From an uncultured Anaerolineae bacterium (GTDB lineage Bacteria > Chloroflexota > Anaerolineae > Promineifilales > Promineifilaceae), in assembly GCA_937943625.1 (NCBI GenBank), contig CALEAD010000012.1, forward strand, positions 1 through 64,000: a stretch of 64,000 bases of DNA. Reading direction: 5' to 3'. Each line of letters begins with the position of its first letter. Position 1 is the first letter of the stretch. The position numbers were made by a program, and so were the translations under genes. The notes under the pieces are model-generated. The model was not told the DNA's origin. It made no database searches and saw nothing but the letters and a program-made list of their open reading frames with translations. Below are positions 1 to 13,682 of this stretch, in pieces.

Positions 1-151
1 TGTTTCTGGTGATGTTTGTATGTGACTCATGGCGACCTCGTTGTGAAATGTCGCTATGAGCCTGCCACTATTGAGCAGGTTGTAAAGGTTCGACTTTTAT
101 TTTTGGCGATTTTTCATGAAATCGCTTCTGATTGTGCAAAGGAGGTTCACG

Positions 152-838
152 ATGTCTGTTATACTTACATTTCATGGCCATGCCACGTTTTCGCTCAATC
201 TGAACGGAACATACGTAGTGGTAGACCCCTTCTTGGCCCCAAATAACCCGATGGCGCAAAAAACGGCCGCTGACATTCCTGCCCACTACATTTTGCAAAC
301 ACACGGCCATGTTGACCACATTGCCGACACCGCGCCACTGGCCACGCGCACGGGCGCACTGGTCATTGCTAACTTTGAAATTGCCAACTGGCTGGGCGGC
401 AAGGGTGTGTCCCACATCCATGCGCAGCACCTGGGCGGCGGGTATCATCATCCCATTGGCTACGTGAAGATGACGCCGGCGCTGCACGGGTCTGGCTTGC
501 CGGATGGCAGCTATGGCGGCATGCCAGGCGGCTTTTTGCTGCACGTGCAAGAAAAGGTAATCTACTTTTCAGGGGATACGGCCGTGTTCTCCGACATGAA
601 GCTCATTGGTGATGTCGGCATTGACCTGGCTGTGCTGCCTATTGGCGACAACTTCACCATGGGGCCAGACGATGCCCTGCTGGCGGTGAAGTTCCTGCGT
701 CCTAAGGTTGTTGTTCCCTGCCACTACAACACCTGGCCACCCATCCGCCAGGATGCGCAAGCCTGGGCAGCACGCGTGCGCGCGGAAACGGAAACGATGC
801 CGGTTGTGTTGGCTGCCGAGGAGAGCTATACCTTTTGA
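152..838 (+). CDS. UPF0173-type metal-dependent hydrolase (metallo-beta-lactamase fold)
   Basis: HGHATFSL...DPFL...THGHVDHIAD motifs; ATG at 152 with GGAGG at 141 preferred over the track start at 116. Confidence 0.88.
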   Translation: MSVILTFHGHATFSLNLNGTYVVVDPFLAPNNPMAQKTAADIPAHYILQTHGHVDHIADTAPLATRTGALVIANFEIANWLGGKGVSHIHAQHLGGGYHHPIGYVKMTPALHGSGLPDGSYGGMPGGFLLHVQEKVIYFSGDTAVFSDMKLIGDVGIDLAVLPIGDNFTMGPDDALLAVKFLRPKVVVPCHYNTWPPIRQDAQAWAARVRAETETMPVVLAAEESYTF

Positions 839-1084
839 TGGTTGTGGGACAAAGCACCAAGTACCCCTCCTCGGAAAATGACCGCTGACGGCTGACCGCC
901 GAACGCAGCCGACAGACCGCCGACGGCTAACCTGCGTTCCATTTTCAACCATCGTGGTGTGCCCCGCTTATAGATAACTCCTTCGTAAACCGAACTTCAG
1001 GTTCGATACGCGGGTTGGAAAAGCGCGCTACAGGATAGGTTTCCTATTTTTCACTTTTATCGTATTTTGACATAAGGAGATAAA

Positions 1085-2260
1085 ATGCACAAGTTTTCAC
1101 ACTGGTTATTGGCAATAGTACTGCTGCTGGGCTTTCTAGTAGCCTGCGGCGGCGGTGACACGGAGGAAAGCGTCAGCAACACCCCGGACGAAGGAGTGGC
1201 CGTATCGGCAACAGCCACCGAACTCACCGCGCAAACCCAGCCAACGGCCGTACCGCCAACCCCTGTCCCCACCATCCCCCCCACGCTGGAGCCGACCCCG
1301 GCCGCGCCAGAGGTAGAAGAAATTGACTTGTCGGCCTTTAGCCGCGACCTGGCTTTTGACACCTACAGCTACAGCTTCATCATCTCAGTAAGATCCATTG
1401 ATGCAAATGGGCAAGAAGTCACCCAAACCATCACTGCAGAGAGTAAACACACCACCAATCCGCCTGCCAGCGTTTTCGTCATGAACATGGAAGGGTTCAA
1501 CGCCGAAGACATGGGAGGTATAGGACAAATTTCCATCACCGAGGTGGATGGCGCCGTTTACACCCAGATTAGCGGATTCGGTTGTTTCAGCGCTGCCAGC
1601 GGCACAGACACTCTCATGAGCGAAATCGGATCGCTCTCACCACAAACAGTGCTGCAAGAGCTGGATATTTCTAAAGTAAAGCGTGTGCGCTCCAACGTCA
1701 CCATCAACGGCATCGAGACTCGCCATTACACCTTCGACGAAACGCTCATTAACGCCACGGCCGCTCCTGGGGAAAAAGTGAACAAGGCCGAGGGGCATCT
1801 CTACATCGCCGAAGATGGCGGCTACCTGGTTAAAATGACGCTAGACATGGAGGGCGACAGTCTGAACATGCTAGGCGCTGAACTGGAGGCGGGAATGGTT
1901 CTATCAACGCACACTGAGTACACCCTTGTCAGCGTCAATGACCCAATCACCATTACTGTGCCCGAAGAGTGCACCGACACAACTGCCTCGGACTATCCCT
2001 TGCTAGATGATGCCACCGGCGTGAGCACCTTTATGGGCTTTACCACCTACCGTTCGCAGTACACGCTTGCCGATGCGCGGAAGTTTTATGAGGATGAGCT
2101 GCCCGCCCTGGGTTATACCTATGATGAAACAACTTCATTCTCTATGTCTGGCTCTGCCATGTTGGTTTTCAAGAAAGAAGGGGGCGGCAGCCTGACAGTC
2201 ATGTTAAATGAGGAGAGCACAGGCGGAATTTCGGTAACGCTCATGAGTAACGAAGAGTAG
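1085..2260 (+). CDS. secreted lipoprotein of unknown function
   Basis: Signal peptide with lipobox LVACGGG, then Thr/Pro-rich linker and a soluble domain; AAGGAG upstream. Confidence 0.75.
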   Translation: MHKFSHWLLAIVLLLGFLVACGGGDTEESVSNTPDEGVAVSATATELTAQTQPTAVPPTPVPTIPPTLEPTPAAPEVEEIDLSAFSRDLAFDTYSYSFIISVRSIDANGQEVTQTITAESKHTTNPPASVFVMNMEGFNAEDMGGIGQISITEVDGAVYTQISGFGCFSAASGTDTLMSEIGSLSPQTVLQELDISKVKRVRSNVTINGIETRHYTFDETLINATAAPGEKVNKAEGHLYIAEDGGYLVKMTLDMEGDSLNMLGAELEAGMVLSTHTEYTLVSVNDPITITVPEECTDTTASDYPLLDDATGVSTFMGFTTYRSQYTLADARKFYEDELPALGYTYDETTSFSMSGSAMLVFKKEGGGSLTVMLNEESTGGISVTLMSNEE

Positions 2261-2283
2261 TAGCCTCAGTTCCCAATTGTTTG

Positions 2284-2323
2284 TAAGCAAAAAGCCCCTG
2301 CACGTACAGGGGCTTTTTGCTTA
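2284..2323. terminator. Rho-independent terminator (possibly bidirectional)
   Basis: GCAAAAAGCCCCTG-CACGTA-CAGGGGCTTTTTGC stem-loop with A/T tails. Confidence 0.9.
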
Positions 2324-2396
2324 AGCGAAAAGCGATACAAATTACCAGGCCCGCCGAAGAGCTTGCGCTGCATCGCGGGGGCGAAAAGAGGTATGG

Positions 2397-2527
2397 CTCA
2401 TGACGCTGTGAAAAGACGGTTTGCAATTTTTGATCGCCGTCAGCCGGCCAAAGACCGCCATTTCTCGAAAAGCGCGGTTACCCGTGGGCGGTCTGTGGGC
2501 AAAGTTATACGGATGCTTTGATTCATG
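2397..2527 (+). repeat. GACCGCC/GGCGGTC-type element, paralogous to 29930-30042
   Basis: GCAATTTTTGATCGCCGTCAGCCGGCCAAAGACCGCCATTTCTCGAAAAGCGCGGTTACCCGTGGGCGGTCTGTGGGCAAAGTTATACGGATGCTTTGATTCATG. Confidence 0.8.
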
Positions 2528-2537
2528 CCCGAACAGA

Positions 2538-3320
2538 TTATTCGCGCTTTGTTTCCTTACCATTGCCCATCATCCCGGCAAGCAAATCAATAGGGATGGG
2601 GAAAATGGTCGTCGTGTTCTGTTCCACGCCAATTTCTAGCAGCGTTTGTAGATAGCGCAGTGTCATGGCCCCCGGCTCAGAGGAGATGATGCGCGCTGCT
2701 TCCGCCAGTTGCGTCGAGGCTTGCAGCTCTCCTTCCGCATGAATGAGCTTGGCGCGGCGCTCCCGCTCCGCTTCTGCCTGGCGTGCCATGGCGCGCACCA
2801 TTTGCGGATTTAGCTCTACATCCTTGATCTCGACAATAGAGACCTTGACGCCCCAGGGTTCGGTTGCCTCGTCAATGATGTGCTGTAAGGTTTCATTGAT
2901 AGTTTCCCGCTCTTGCAGCAGTTGATCCAGGTTGGATTGGCCGATGACGTTGCGCAGGCTGGTTTGAGCAATTTGCCAGGTGCCGCGGCGGAAATCCTCG
3001 ATCTGGATCACGGAGTCTACCGGATTGACCACGCGGAAGTAGACGACAGCGTTTACCTTGACCGTGACGTTGTCGCGCGTAATGGCTTCCTGGGCGGGCA
3101 CGTCCAGGGTGATGGTGCGCTGGTCTACTTTGATCATGCGGTCAATGATGGGAATGATGAAGAATAGTCCCGGCCCCTTTGCGCCAACGACGCGACCCAG
3201 GCGGAAAATGACGCCGCGCTCGTACTCTTGCACAATGCGCACGGAGGCGGCAATGAGGCCAATTAAGGCAATGCCAACAAAACAGAGAATGGGCAGCAGC
3301 CCCGCAAATAAACCATCCAT
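2538..3320 (-). CDS. slipin/stomatin-like SPFH-domain membrane protein
   Basis: N-terminal TM then [31 protein letters not shown]...[33 protein letters not shown]. Confidence 0.92.
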   Translation of the reverse strand: MDGLFAGLLPILCFVGIALIGLIAASVRIVQEYERGVIFRLGRVVGAKGPGLFFIIPIIDRMIKVDQRTITLDVPAQEAITRDNVTVKVNAVVYFRVVNPVDSVIQIEDFRRGTWQIAQTSLRNVIGQSNLDQLLQERETINETLQHIIDEATEPWGVKVSIVEIKDVELNPQMVRAMARQAEAERERRAKLIHAEGELQASTQLAEAARIISSEPGAMTLRYLQTLLEIGVEQNTTTIFPIPIDLLAGMMGNGKETKRE

Positions 3321-3822
3321 AATTTGTCTCCTTTTTTTATTTGTGCCTGGAAGATATCTGCCAGGTATTTCTGGAAAGGTTTGATGGTTTGTTGGTTGGC
3401 TTGTTGGTTGGAAACGAACCAGCCATCAAACCAGCAGTACCCTGGTAGTTACCCTGGAAGGCCATAAAATGACATTTTACAGAGATTGGCGATTCCAAAT
3501 TAAGTCTGGTCAGGCGCTAATCTGCCGTGGCAGAGTGTCAGTTTATGGCTGATGATGTTTTTGTGTGACAAACGGCCGTTTCCTGGGTTGCCTCACTGAC
3601 CGCTTGTGTTTGCCTTCTCTGATTATATGCGATTTTTGCCAGGATGGGGGTGAATTGGCTGCTGCTAAGCTGGCGCTCACGGGCAAAGTTGTATATATCT
3701 TACAAAACAGATGTGCCCTATTTCTGGCAACTTATCTATATGAGGCGCGCGGGATTTTTTCTATACTGTTAACAGGCTTGCGCTGAAATGCGCGGTTCAG
3801 TGGGAAATAGTGGGAATCCAAG

Positions 3823-3854
3823 AAGGGTGGCTTACGCAGGTGGCCACCCTTTTT
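3823..3854 (+). terminator. intrinsic terminator-like hairpin with no assigned upstream gene
   Basis: AAGGGTGGC ... GCCACCCTT followed by T run. Confidence 0.6.
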
Positions 3855-3979
3855 GGGTTATATGGTATCTATCAGGCTGTTGTTGCTTTGTTGGTTGGTT
3901 AGTTGGCCGCAAACCAACGTTCAAACCAACCAACCAGCAAACTTTTTCAGAGGGCCTTTGTCGTTACGTTGTATGTGGC

Positions 3980-4879
3980 TTATGGCCGTATGCGGCGACT
4001 GATTATCTGGTCCAGTTCGTCCCAGGCACGGTCCAGGTCTTGGGCGGCGCCGTTGGCGTTGATGTTGAGGCTGGCGAGGGCTTGCTGCAAGCGGGTAATG
4101 ACCTGTGCCAGGGCGTCCGCTTCTTCGCTGTCTGTGAACATGGCTTCGTTTAGCTGGCTGAGTGTCTGTTCGGCCAGGCGGATGTCTGCGGTAGCTAGCC
4201 CCAGGTTGTTTTCAAGCAGGCGCAGGCGTGCGCGCGCCATCAGCTCCCAGGTCTGAAAGAGCAGCAGGGTTTCCTGCGCGCTGCGCAGGGTGAGCGTCAT
4301 GGCATCGGTGGCGGCAACGGCCGTTGCCGCCTGCTGTGCGCTGCTTCCGGCCAATTCTTCTAATGCCCCTAAGCGTGTGGCCACAGTAGAGAGAGTAGCG
4401 CGCACCCCATCCAGTTCCCCCCCCAGTTCGTCTAGCTGCGTTGTGTTGGTGATCAGGTCGCTTTGCATGGCGATCAGCCCCGCGCGCAGGGCGTCGCTTT
4501 CCGCTGCCTGCTCATCGTGCCGCTGGTTGAGTTGAGCAACGGCCGTTGTCAGTGCCTGTTGTTGTTGCGTTAGCTGCGCGTTGAGCGTTGCCAGATCATC
4601 GCGCCGCGCCGCTTGCAGTGCGGCCAGCTCACGCTGTTGCGCCTCATTCTCGCGCGTCAGCCTATCTATTTCGGCGCGCAGGTCGGCCAGGGCGCGCTCG
4701 TGTGTGTTGCTGCGCACAATCAGGCGATCAAAGGAGCGCTGCACCTGCGCGAAGCCCCAGTAGCCGGCCGTGGCCACGGCAAAGGCAACAGTCAGGAGCA
4801 GTAGCGTGAAAAACGTTACGCGGATAATCCAGCGCAGGCGACTGGCGGTGTTGCGTCTTGTGGGTTCATTCGTACTCAT
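3980..4879 (-). CDS. coiled-coil membrane-anchored protein, unknown function
   Basis: MSTNEPTRRNTASRLRW..., one TM, long Gln/Ala/Leu coiled coil; start at 4879 because the longer ORF N-terminus (TADRRPPTAD) is repeat-derived. Confidence 0.65.
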   Translation of the reverse strand: MSTNEPTRRNTASRLRWIIRVTFFTLLLLTVAFAVATAGYWGFAQVQRSFDRLIVRSNTHERALADLRAEIDRLTRENEAQQRELAALQAARRDDLATLNAQLTQQQQALTTAVAQLNQRHDEQAAESDALRAGLIAMQSDLITNTTQLDELGGELDGVRATLSTVATRLGALEELAGSSAQQAATAVAATDAMTLTLRSAQETLLLFQTWELMARARLRLLENNLGLATADIRLAEQTLSQLNEAMFTDSEEADALAQVITRLQQALASLNINANGAAQDLDRAWDELDQIISRRIRP

Positions 4880-4887
4880 CTGTTCAA

Positions 4888-5022
4888 CTCCCTTGAAAAT
4901 GACCGCCGACGGCTGACCACTGTCTGCGGTCGGCGGTCTACGGTCAGCGGTCCAGCTTGTAAAATAGAACCTGTGTGACGTTTTCATTTGTGGTGGTGTA
5001 CTCCACTCATGAAGTCTCTCCT
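4888..5022 (-). repeat. composite dispersed 5' element (modules C and A), oriented with the minus-strand gene
   Basis: Minus strand: GAGACTTCATGAGTGGAGTACACCACCACAAATGAAAA ... GGTCGGCGG ... CGTCGGCGGTCATTTTCAAGGGAG. Confidence 0.8.
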
Positions 5023-5100
5023 TGATTAGCCAGAGCTAGGGTTAGAATTAGAATGAGAGCCTGTCCCTGCTTGTTCCTCTCGCTTTCGCTCGACAGGTCG

Positions 5101-5985
5101 TTACCGGATAGGCGTGGCCGTGGGGCGCGGCGTGCGCGTCGGGCTGAGGGTGGGCGAGGGGGTGGGTGTTCCGGTGGTTAGCGGTGTTGGCGACGACGTG
5201 CCGGTCGGGGGCGTTAACGTGGCGTTGCCGGGGGCAACGGCCGTTGCTGTGGGCATGTCTGTTGCGGTTGCAGCGGGCGAAGTGGGAGCACCCTCTAACT
5301 GTATCAGCAGAGAGCGCAGCCCTGCCAGGAAAGTTTGCAGCCTTTCCGCCGCGGCAGATGCTTGCTCTACCTGGTCAGAAAGTGTGGCGATTTGCGTTGC
5401 CATCTCACCAACGACCGTTTCCAGCTTGTGTACTTCTGCCTGGGCTGTGGCTTGCTGCGCCACGGCTGCTGCAAACGCGGGTTGCAAGGTGGCCAACTGC
5501 TGCGCGGTTGTATTCACCTGTGCCGAGATCCCGTTTTGCTGTGCCTCGGCCGTGATCACCTGTGCCACCAGCGTAGTCTGTGTTTGCTGTAAGGCCTCTA
5601 TTTCGCGGCGCAAACGGCCGTTGTCCGTGACAAACCGCACTGTCCCCTCGTTTAGCAGCGCCAGCAAGGTCAGAGCTAACAGCGCTCCACCCATGCTGCC
5701 CAGCAGGGAACCAAGCAGTGTGAAGATGCAGCCGCGCCGTTGTGAAGGGGTCATGCCTGTGGCTGGGCGCGCGGCCGTGAGGGGTGGTTGTGGGGGTGGT
5801 TGTGTGGCTGCGGTGCGGTCTGTGCCAGGTGATCGCGTAGTGCGTGTGGTAACAGCTTCTGCCTCCACCGCTGGCAGTGCCACTGGTTCAGAGCTGTCCG
5901 CAGGCTGACCGGTGGATATTTCTGTCTGTACCACGTCAGGCATGGAATCGTGTTTACGGCCGTTTTCTATTCTTTCCTCGTTCAT
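5101..5985 (-). CDS. hypothetical membrane-anchored coiled-coil protein with Thr/Pro-rich C-terminus
   Basis: TM LLGSLLGSMGGALLALTLLALL, coiled coil, TPTPSPTLSPTRTPRPTATPIR tail. Confidence 0.6.
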   Translation of the reverse strand: MNEERIENGRKHDSMPDVVQTEISTGQPADSSEPVALPAVEAEAVTTRTTRSPGTDRTAATQPPPQPPLTAARPATGMTPSQRRGCIFTLLGSLLGSMGGALLALTLLALLNEGTVRFVTDNGRLRREIEALQQTQTTLVAQVITAEAQQNGISAQVNTTAQQLATLQPAFAAAVAQQATAQAEVHKLETVVGEMATQIATLSDQVEQASAAAERLQTFLAGLRSLLIQLEGAPTSPAATATDMPTATAVAPGNATLTPPTGTSSPTPLTTGTPTPSPTLSPTRTPRPTATPIR

Positions 5986-6229
5986 AGACTGCCTCACGGT
6001 ACCATTATAACCCTTTTCGCTTCTGCACCATGACCATGTTGCGCAAGATTACGAACAAAGGCATAGTTCAAGAGGTTGCAGATGGCGGTCTATAGTCGGC
6101 GGTCAAATTTGTCAGCGCGCTAAATCTGCAAAGGTGATGCAGATAGTGGTAAAATGATGGCTGAAAACCAACCAGCAAACCAACCCAAAAAGCATTCATA
6201 GCCACAATTCTAAGAAAGGGAAACGAGGG

Positions 6230-6931
6230 ATGAACGAAGAAGCCGCCTATCTGGTTATGGAACAAGGGCCTTACGCGCAGCAGCAGTACCAGTTGGATAA
6301 ACAGACAACAGTTATTGGCCGGGGACCTAACAATGACATTGTGATTGCTGATGCTGAGGTTTCGCGCCAACATGCGCGTATTTTGTGGCATGGTGGATAT
6401 GATTACGAAATACAGGATTTGGGCAGCACAAACGGCACATTTATAGATGGCCGTCGCATCAGCGGTGCTGTTCCCCTGAAAAATGGTGCGCTGATCAAAC
6501 TTGGTGATTCGGTCACCCTCTCTTTTCATACATCGGAACCAGTTGTCGCTGATGAAGATGACACACCAACCGGGGAGATTGTCGTGCCCCCGGTAGTGCC
6601 CTCTTGGGTGACCGCACCGAAGCCGGCAGTCAGCCAGCCTTCTGCCTACATGCCCCCGCCCGCATCCCTCCCTGCCTACGTGCCGCCCGGCACAGGCGCA
6701 TATGTGCCTCCAGGGGCTTTGCCAGAGGTTCAGGCCGCAGCCCCACCGCGCCGTCAGGTTCATCCGCTGCTGCTTGGCTGCGGTGCGCTGCTGCTGACGG
6801 CGTTTTTGTGTACGGCCGTCTTGTTCTTCCTGGATGCGTATGACAACGGCCGTTTGCTCTACTGTGGCGCGTTACGGCCGTTTTGGCAGCTATTGCTTGG
6901 TCCTTTTGGCTTTGCCCCGCTTTGTGGTTGA
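6230..6931 (+). CDS. FHA-domain protein with C-terminal TM segment
   Basis: TTVIGRGPNNDIVIADAEVSRQHARILWHGGYDYEIQDLGSTNGTFIDGRRI. Confidence 0.92.
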   Translation: MNEEAAYLVMEQGPYAQQQYQLDKQTTVIGRGPNNDIVIADAEVSRQHARILWHGGYDYEIQDLGSTNGTFIDGRRISGAVPLKNGALIKLGDSVTLSFHTSEPVVADEDDTPTGEIVVPPVVPSWVTAPKPAVSQPSAYMPPPASLPAYVPPGTGAYVPPGALPEVQAAAPPRRQVHPLLLGCGALLLTAFLCTAVLFFLDAYDNGRLLYCGALRPFWQLLLGPFGFAPLCG

Positions 6932-6983
6932 CAGAGTCGGCACACCATGTTTGCATGAAAGGGCACACTGATTTGATAACCCT

Positions 6984-8204
6984 ATGCCAAACCCCAAACT
7001 ACGCCCGCTCAATTTCGAACCGGTTATTCATCAAAACCAGCCCATGTGGCTGGTGACAGACCCGCTGCGCCTGGCAGAGCAGCAAATTTTGCTACCCTCT
7101 GTTTTTGGCCCGCTGCTGGCATTATGCGACGGCACCCACAGCGTCAGCGACATTCACGCCGGGTTTTGCCAACAAATTGGCGAGCCTGTGCCCCTGGCGC
7201 TGATTGAAGGCGTGTTGACGCAGCTTGATCAACTCTATTTTCTGGACAATGCGCGCGCCCAAGAGGCTGCCGCAGCGCAACTGGCCCGGTACCACGCCTT
7301 GCCGCACCGCCCGCCGGCGCTGGCAGGTCGCAGCTATCCGGCCAATGCGCAGGCGCTTAGCCGTTTGCTGCAAGGCTACAGCGATGGAGACAGCCTGCAA
7401 GGGTGGCAGCCCTGGCGTGGACGGGGCATTATCTCCCCACACATTGATTATCAGCGTGGTGGCGCCGTGTATGCCAAAGTGTGGCGACGCGCGGCAACGG
7501 CCGTACAGGAAGCCGATCTCGTTCTCATCCTGGGCACAGACCACAATGGCGGCGCTGCCAGCATTACCCTGACGCGCCAGCCTTATGCCACCCCATATGG
7601 CGTGCTGCCCACTGACCTGTCGCTGGTGTCGCAGTTGGCCGAAGCCATTGGCGCCGAGGCCGCCTTTACCGCGGAGTTACATCATCGCTTTGAACATTCG
7701 GTGGAACTTTCGGCCGTCTGGCTGCACCACATTTGTCAGCAAACCGGCACACCCCCTCCGCCGATGGTTCCCATCTTGTGCGGCTCGTTTCACCACTTTG
7801 TGGCCAACGGCACACACCCGACAGAAGATGAACGGCTAACGGCCGTTGTGCAAACCTTGCAGCAGGCGACCCAGGGGCGCAAAGTGCTGGCGGTCGCTTC
7901 CGTAGACCTGGCACACGTGGGCCCGGCCTTTGGCGACCGCTTTTACATGGACCAGGCACGCCGCGCGGCACTGCGGCAGAGTGACCAGGCGCTGATGCAG
8001 GCCATTTTGCAAGGGGACGCCGCCAGCTTTTATCAGCAGATAGCAGCGGTCGAAGATCGCAACCGCATTTGCGGCTTTTCTGCCATTTACCTGCTGCTGC
8101 GCATCCTGCAAAACGGCACCGGACAGCAGGTAGCTTATGCGCACTGTCCCGCCGATCAGGAAGACAATTCGCTCGTTTCGATTTGTGGCTTGCTGCTTGA
8201 TTAG
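6984..8204 (+). CDS. amrB: MEMO1-family protein (AmmeMemoRadiSam system protein B)
   Basis: AGRSYPANAQALSRLL...GIISPHIDYQRGGAVYAKVW...LILGTDHNG...HSVELSAVWLHH. Confidence 0.9.
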   Translation: MPNPKLRPLNFEPVIHQNQPMWLVTDPLRLAEQQILLPSVFGPLLALCDGTHSVSDIHAGFCQQIGEPVPLALIEGVLTQLDQLYFLDNARAQEAAAAQLARYHALPHRPPALAGRSYPANAQALSRLLQGYSDGDSLQGWQPWRGRGIISPHIDYQRGGAVYAKVWRRAATAVQEADLVLILGTDHNGGAASITLTRQPYATPYGVLPTDLSLVSQLAEAIGAEAAFTAELHHRFEHSVELSAVWLHHICQQTGTPPPPMVPILCGSFHHFVANGTHPTEDERLTAVVQTLQQATQGRKVLAVASVDLAHVGPAFGDRFYMDQARRAALRQSDQALMQAILQGDAASFYQQIAAVEDRNRICGFSAIYLLLRILQNGTGQQVAYAHCPADQEDNSLVSICGLLLD

Positions 8205-8238
8205 GAAAACGGCCGTTCCTTAGCCAACGGCCGTTTCC
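8204..8238. terminator. hairpin built from two inverted AACGGCCGTT copies between convergent genes
   Basis: GGAAAACGGCCGTT-ccttagcc-AACGGCCGTTTCC. Confidence 0.6.
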
Positions 8239-8240
8239 CA

Positions 8241-11939
<3,699 letters not shown>

Positions 11940-11996
11940 TTTGTTTCTGCTGCGCAGCTGTGCTTGTGCCGTTTGTTGCTGCTAACGGCAAAGAGT

Positions 11997-12043
11997 GCAA
12001 AGAACACAAAGAGGGGGAACTTTGTGCTCTTTGTGTTCTTTGC
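11997..12043. repeat. perfect 17-bp inverted repeat in the pgk-metH spacer
   Basis: GCAAAGAACACAAAGAG - 13 nt - CTCTTTGTGTTCTTTGC. Confidence 0.9.
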
Positions 12044-12097
12044 GGTTCTATCCCAGGGAGGCTTGAGGGTTACTCTCAGCCTTCCTCTAGCGGCGAA

Positions 12098-13306
12098 TTA
12101 TTTATCGTCCAGGGCGGCGATGCCGGGGAGTTCTTTGCCTTCCAGCAGCTCTAGGCTGGCGCCGCCGCCGGTGCTGACGTGCGTCATTTTCTCTGTGAGG
12201 CCGGCGTTCTTGATGGCGGCCGCCGAGTCGCCGCCGCCAATGACGACCTGCGCGCCGTTGTCAACGGCCGTTGCCAGCATCTGTGCCAGTTCATTGGTGC
12301 CTTTGGCAAAGGCGGGGAACTCAAACACGCCCATAGGCCCGTTCCACACCACCAGTTTGGCCCCGACCAGCTTCTCCTGGAAGAGCGCCAGCGTTTTAGG
12401 CCCAATGTCCAGCGCCATCTGGTCGACGGGCACGGTGTTAACGTCTACCACCGTGGCCGGCGCGTCTGCCTTGAACTCCGGCGCAACCACCAGGTCTACG
12501 GGCAACACCAGGCGGTCGGCCGCTTTTTCCAGCAGGCGGGTGGCTTCGGGCAGGGCGTCTGCCTCGACCAGGGAAGTGCCCAGCTCGTACCCTTGCGCCT
12601 TGAGGAAGGTATTGGCCATGCCGCCGCCGATGAGGATGAAGTCGGCCGTTTTCAGCAGGTTTTCGATCAGTAGAATCTTGTCAGAAATTTTGGCCCCGCC
12701 CATGATGGCGATGTAGGGATGGGGCGGGTTGTTTACAGCCGTTCCCAGCGCCTCTAGCTCCTTGCCCATGAGAAAACCGGCCACTGCCGGGCCGTTCAGC
12801 GCGCGTGCTACCCCTTCCGTGCTGGCGTGGGCGCGGTGCGCCGAGCCAAAGGCGTCGTTCACATACACATCGGCCAGCGCCGCCAGCCTGGCCGAAAGTT
12901 CTGGGTCATTTTTGGTTTCGCCCGGTTCAAAGCGCGTGTTTTCCAGCAAAATCACGTCACCGGGCTGCATGACGGCAACGGCTGCGGTTACACTTTCACC
13001 CACCAGTTCGTCCAGCTTTTTCACCGGCCGGCCCAGTAACTCGGCCAGCCGTCTGGCTACCGGGTCCATGGCGTACTGTTTGTCGGCGGCCGTTTTGGGG
13101 CGGCCCAGGTGCGAGCAAAGAATAAGTGCCGCGCCATGATCCAGCAAATAGTTCAGCGTCGGCAGCGAGGCGCGAATGCGGTTGTCATCCGTCACGGTGA
13201 TGTTGGGGTCATTGGGGTCTTTGCTGCTGAGGGGCACGTTAAAGTCTACACGCACCAGCACTTTTTTGCCCTTCACGTCAATGTCTGTCACTGTCTTTTT
13301 GTTCAT
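12098..13306 (-). CDS. pgk: phosphoglycerate kinase
   Basis: [61 protein letters not shown]. Confidence 0.98.
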   Translation of the reverse strand: MNKKTVTDIDVKGKKVLVRVDFNVPLSSKDPNDPNITVTDDNRIRASLPTLNYLLDHGAALILCSHLGRPKTAADKQYAMDPVARRLAELLGRPVKKLDELVGESVTAAVAVMQPGDVILLENTRFEPGETKNDPELSARLAALADVYVNDAFGSAHRAHASTEGVARALNGPAVAGFLMGKELEALGTAVNNPPHPYIAIMGGAKISDKILLIENLLKTADFILIGGGMANTFLKAQGYELGTSLVEADALPEATRLLEKAADRLVLPVDLVVAPEFKADAPATVVDVNTVPVDQMALDIGPKTLALFQEKLVGAKLVVWNGPMGVFEFPAFAKGTNELAQMLATAVDNGAQVVIGGGDSAAAIKNAGLTEKMTHVSTGGGASLELLEGKELPGIAALDDK

Positions 13307-13504
13307 GTGTATAATACTCCTTGTCACGATGGGTTTGAGAGGTTGGCGGTCGGCAATTGCCACTCTGAAGCGCCAATCTCTTATCCCTAATTTTCTAAAT
13401 GTCTATTGGCGCGCCCAATGTGGGCGATCTGATCCGCAGGAATTATACCTGGAAAGTGCGTGGCCGCTTAATGGAATGTTTTCCCGGCTTGTGGTGGCGG
13501 GATC

Positions 13505-13622
13505 GCCGGGGGATGAACTCCCCCGGCTACGAAGCGGCGCCCGGTGAACGGGCTGATGCGCGCGCCGGGGCACAAGCCCCGTTGACGGGGCGCTGCTCAA
13601 TAGCCCGGCGATTCATCGCCGG
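13505..13622. repeat. cluster of consecutive GC-rich hairpins
   Basis: GCCGGGGGATGAACTCCCCCGGC; GCGCCCGGTGAACGGGCTGATGCGC; CCGGGGCACAAGCCCCG; GCCCGGCGATTCATCGCCGGG in succession. Confidence 0.8.
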
Positions 13623-13682
13623 GTAGAAATCGCCGTCGGCGGTCGGCGGTCAGCCGTCAAAACACCTCTGTGAACCTTGCCC

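Noticed and set aside
980-1025. GGTTCGATAC tRNA T-loop-like sequence
   Set aside because: No cloverleaf or acceptor stem; part of a small hairpin CGAACTTCAGGTTCG.
3800-3820. GTGGGAAATAGTGGGAA as MraZ binding boxes
   Set aside because: Only two boxes and no mraZ/dcw genes nearby; kept only as an observation within the sRNA candidate.
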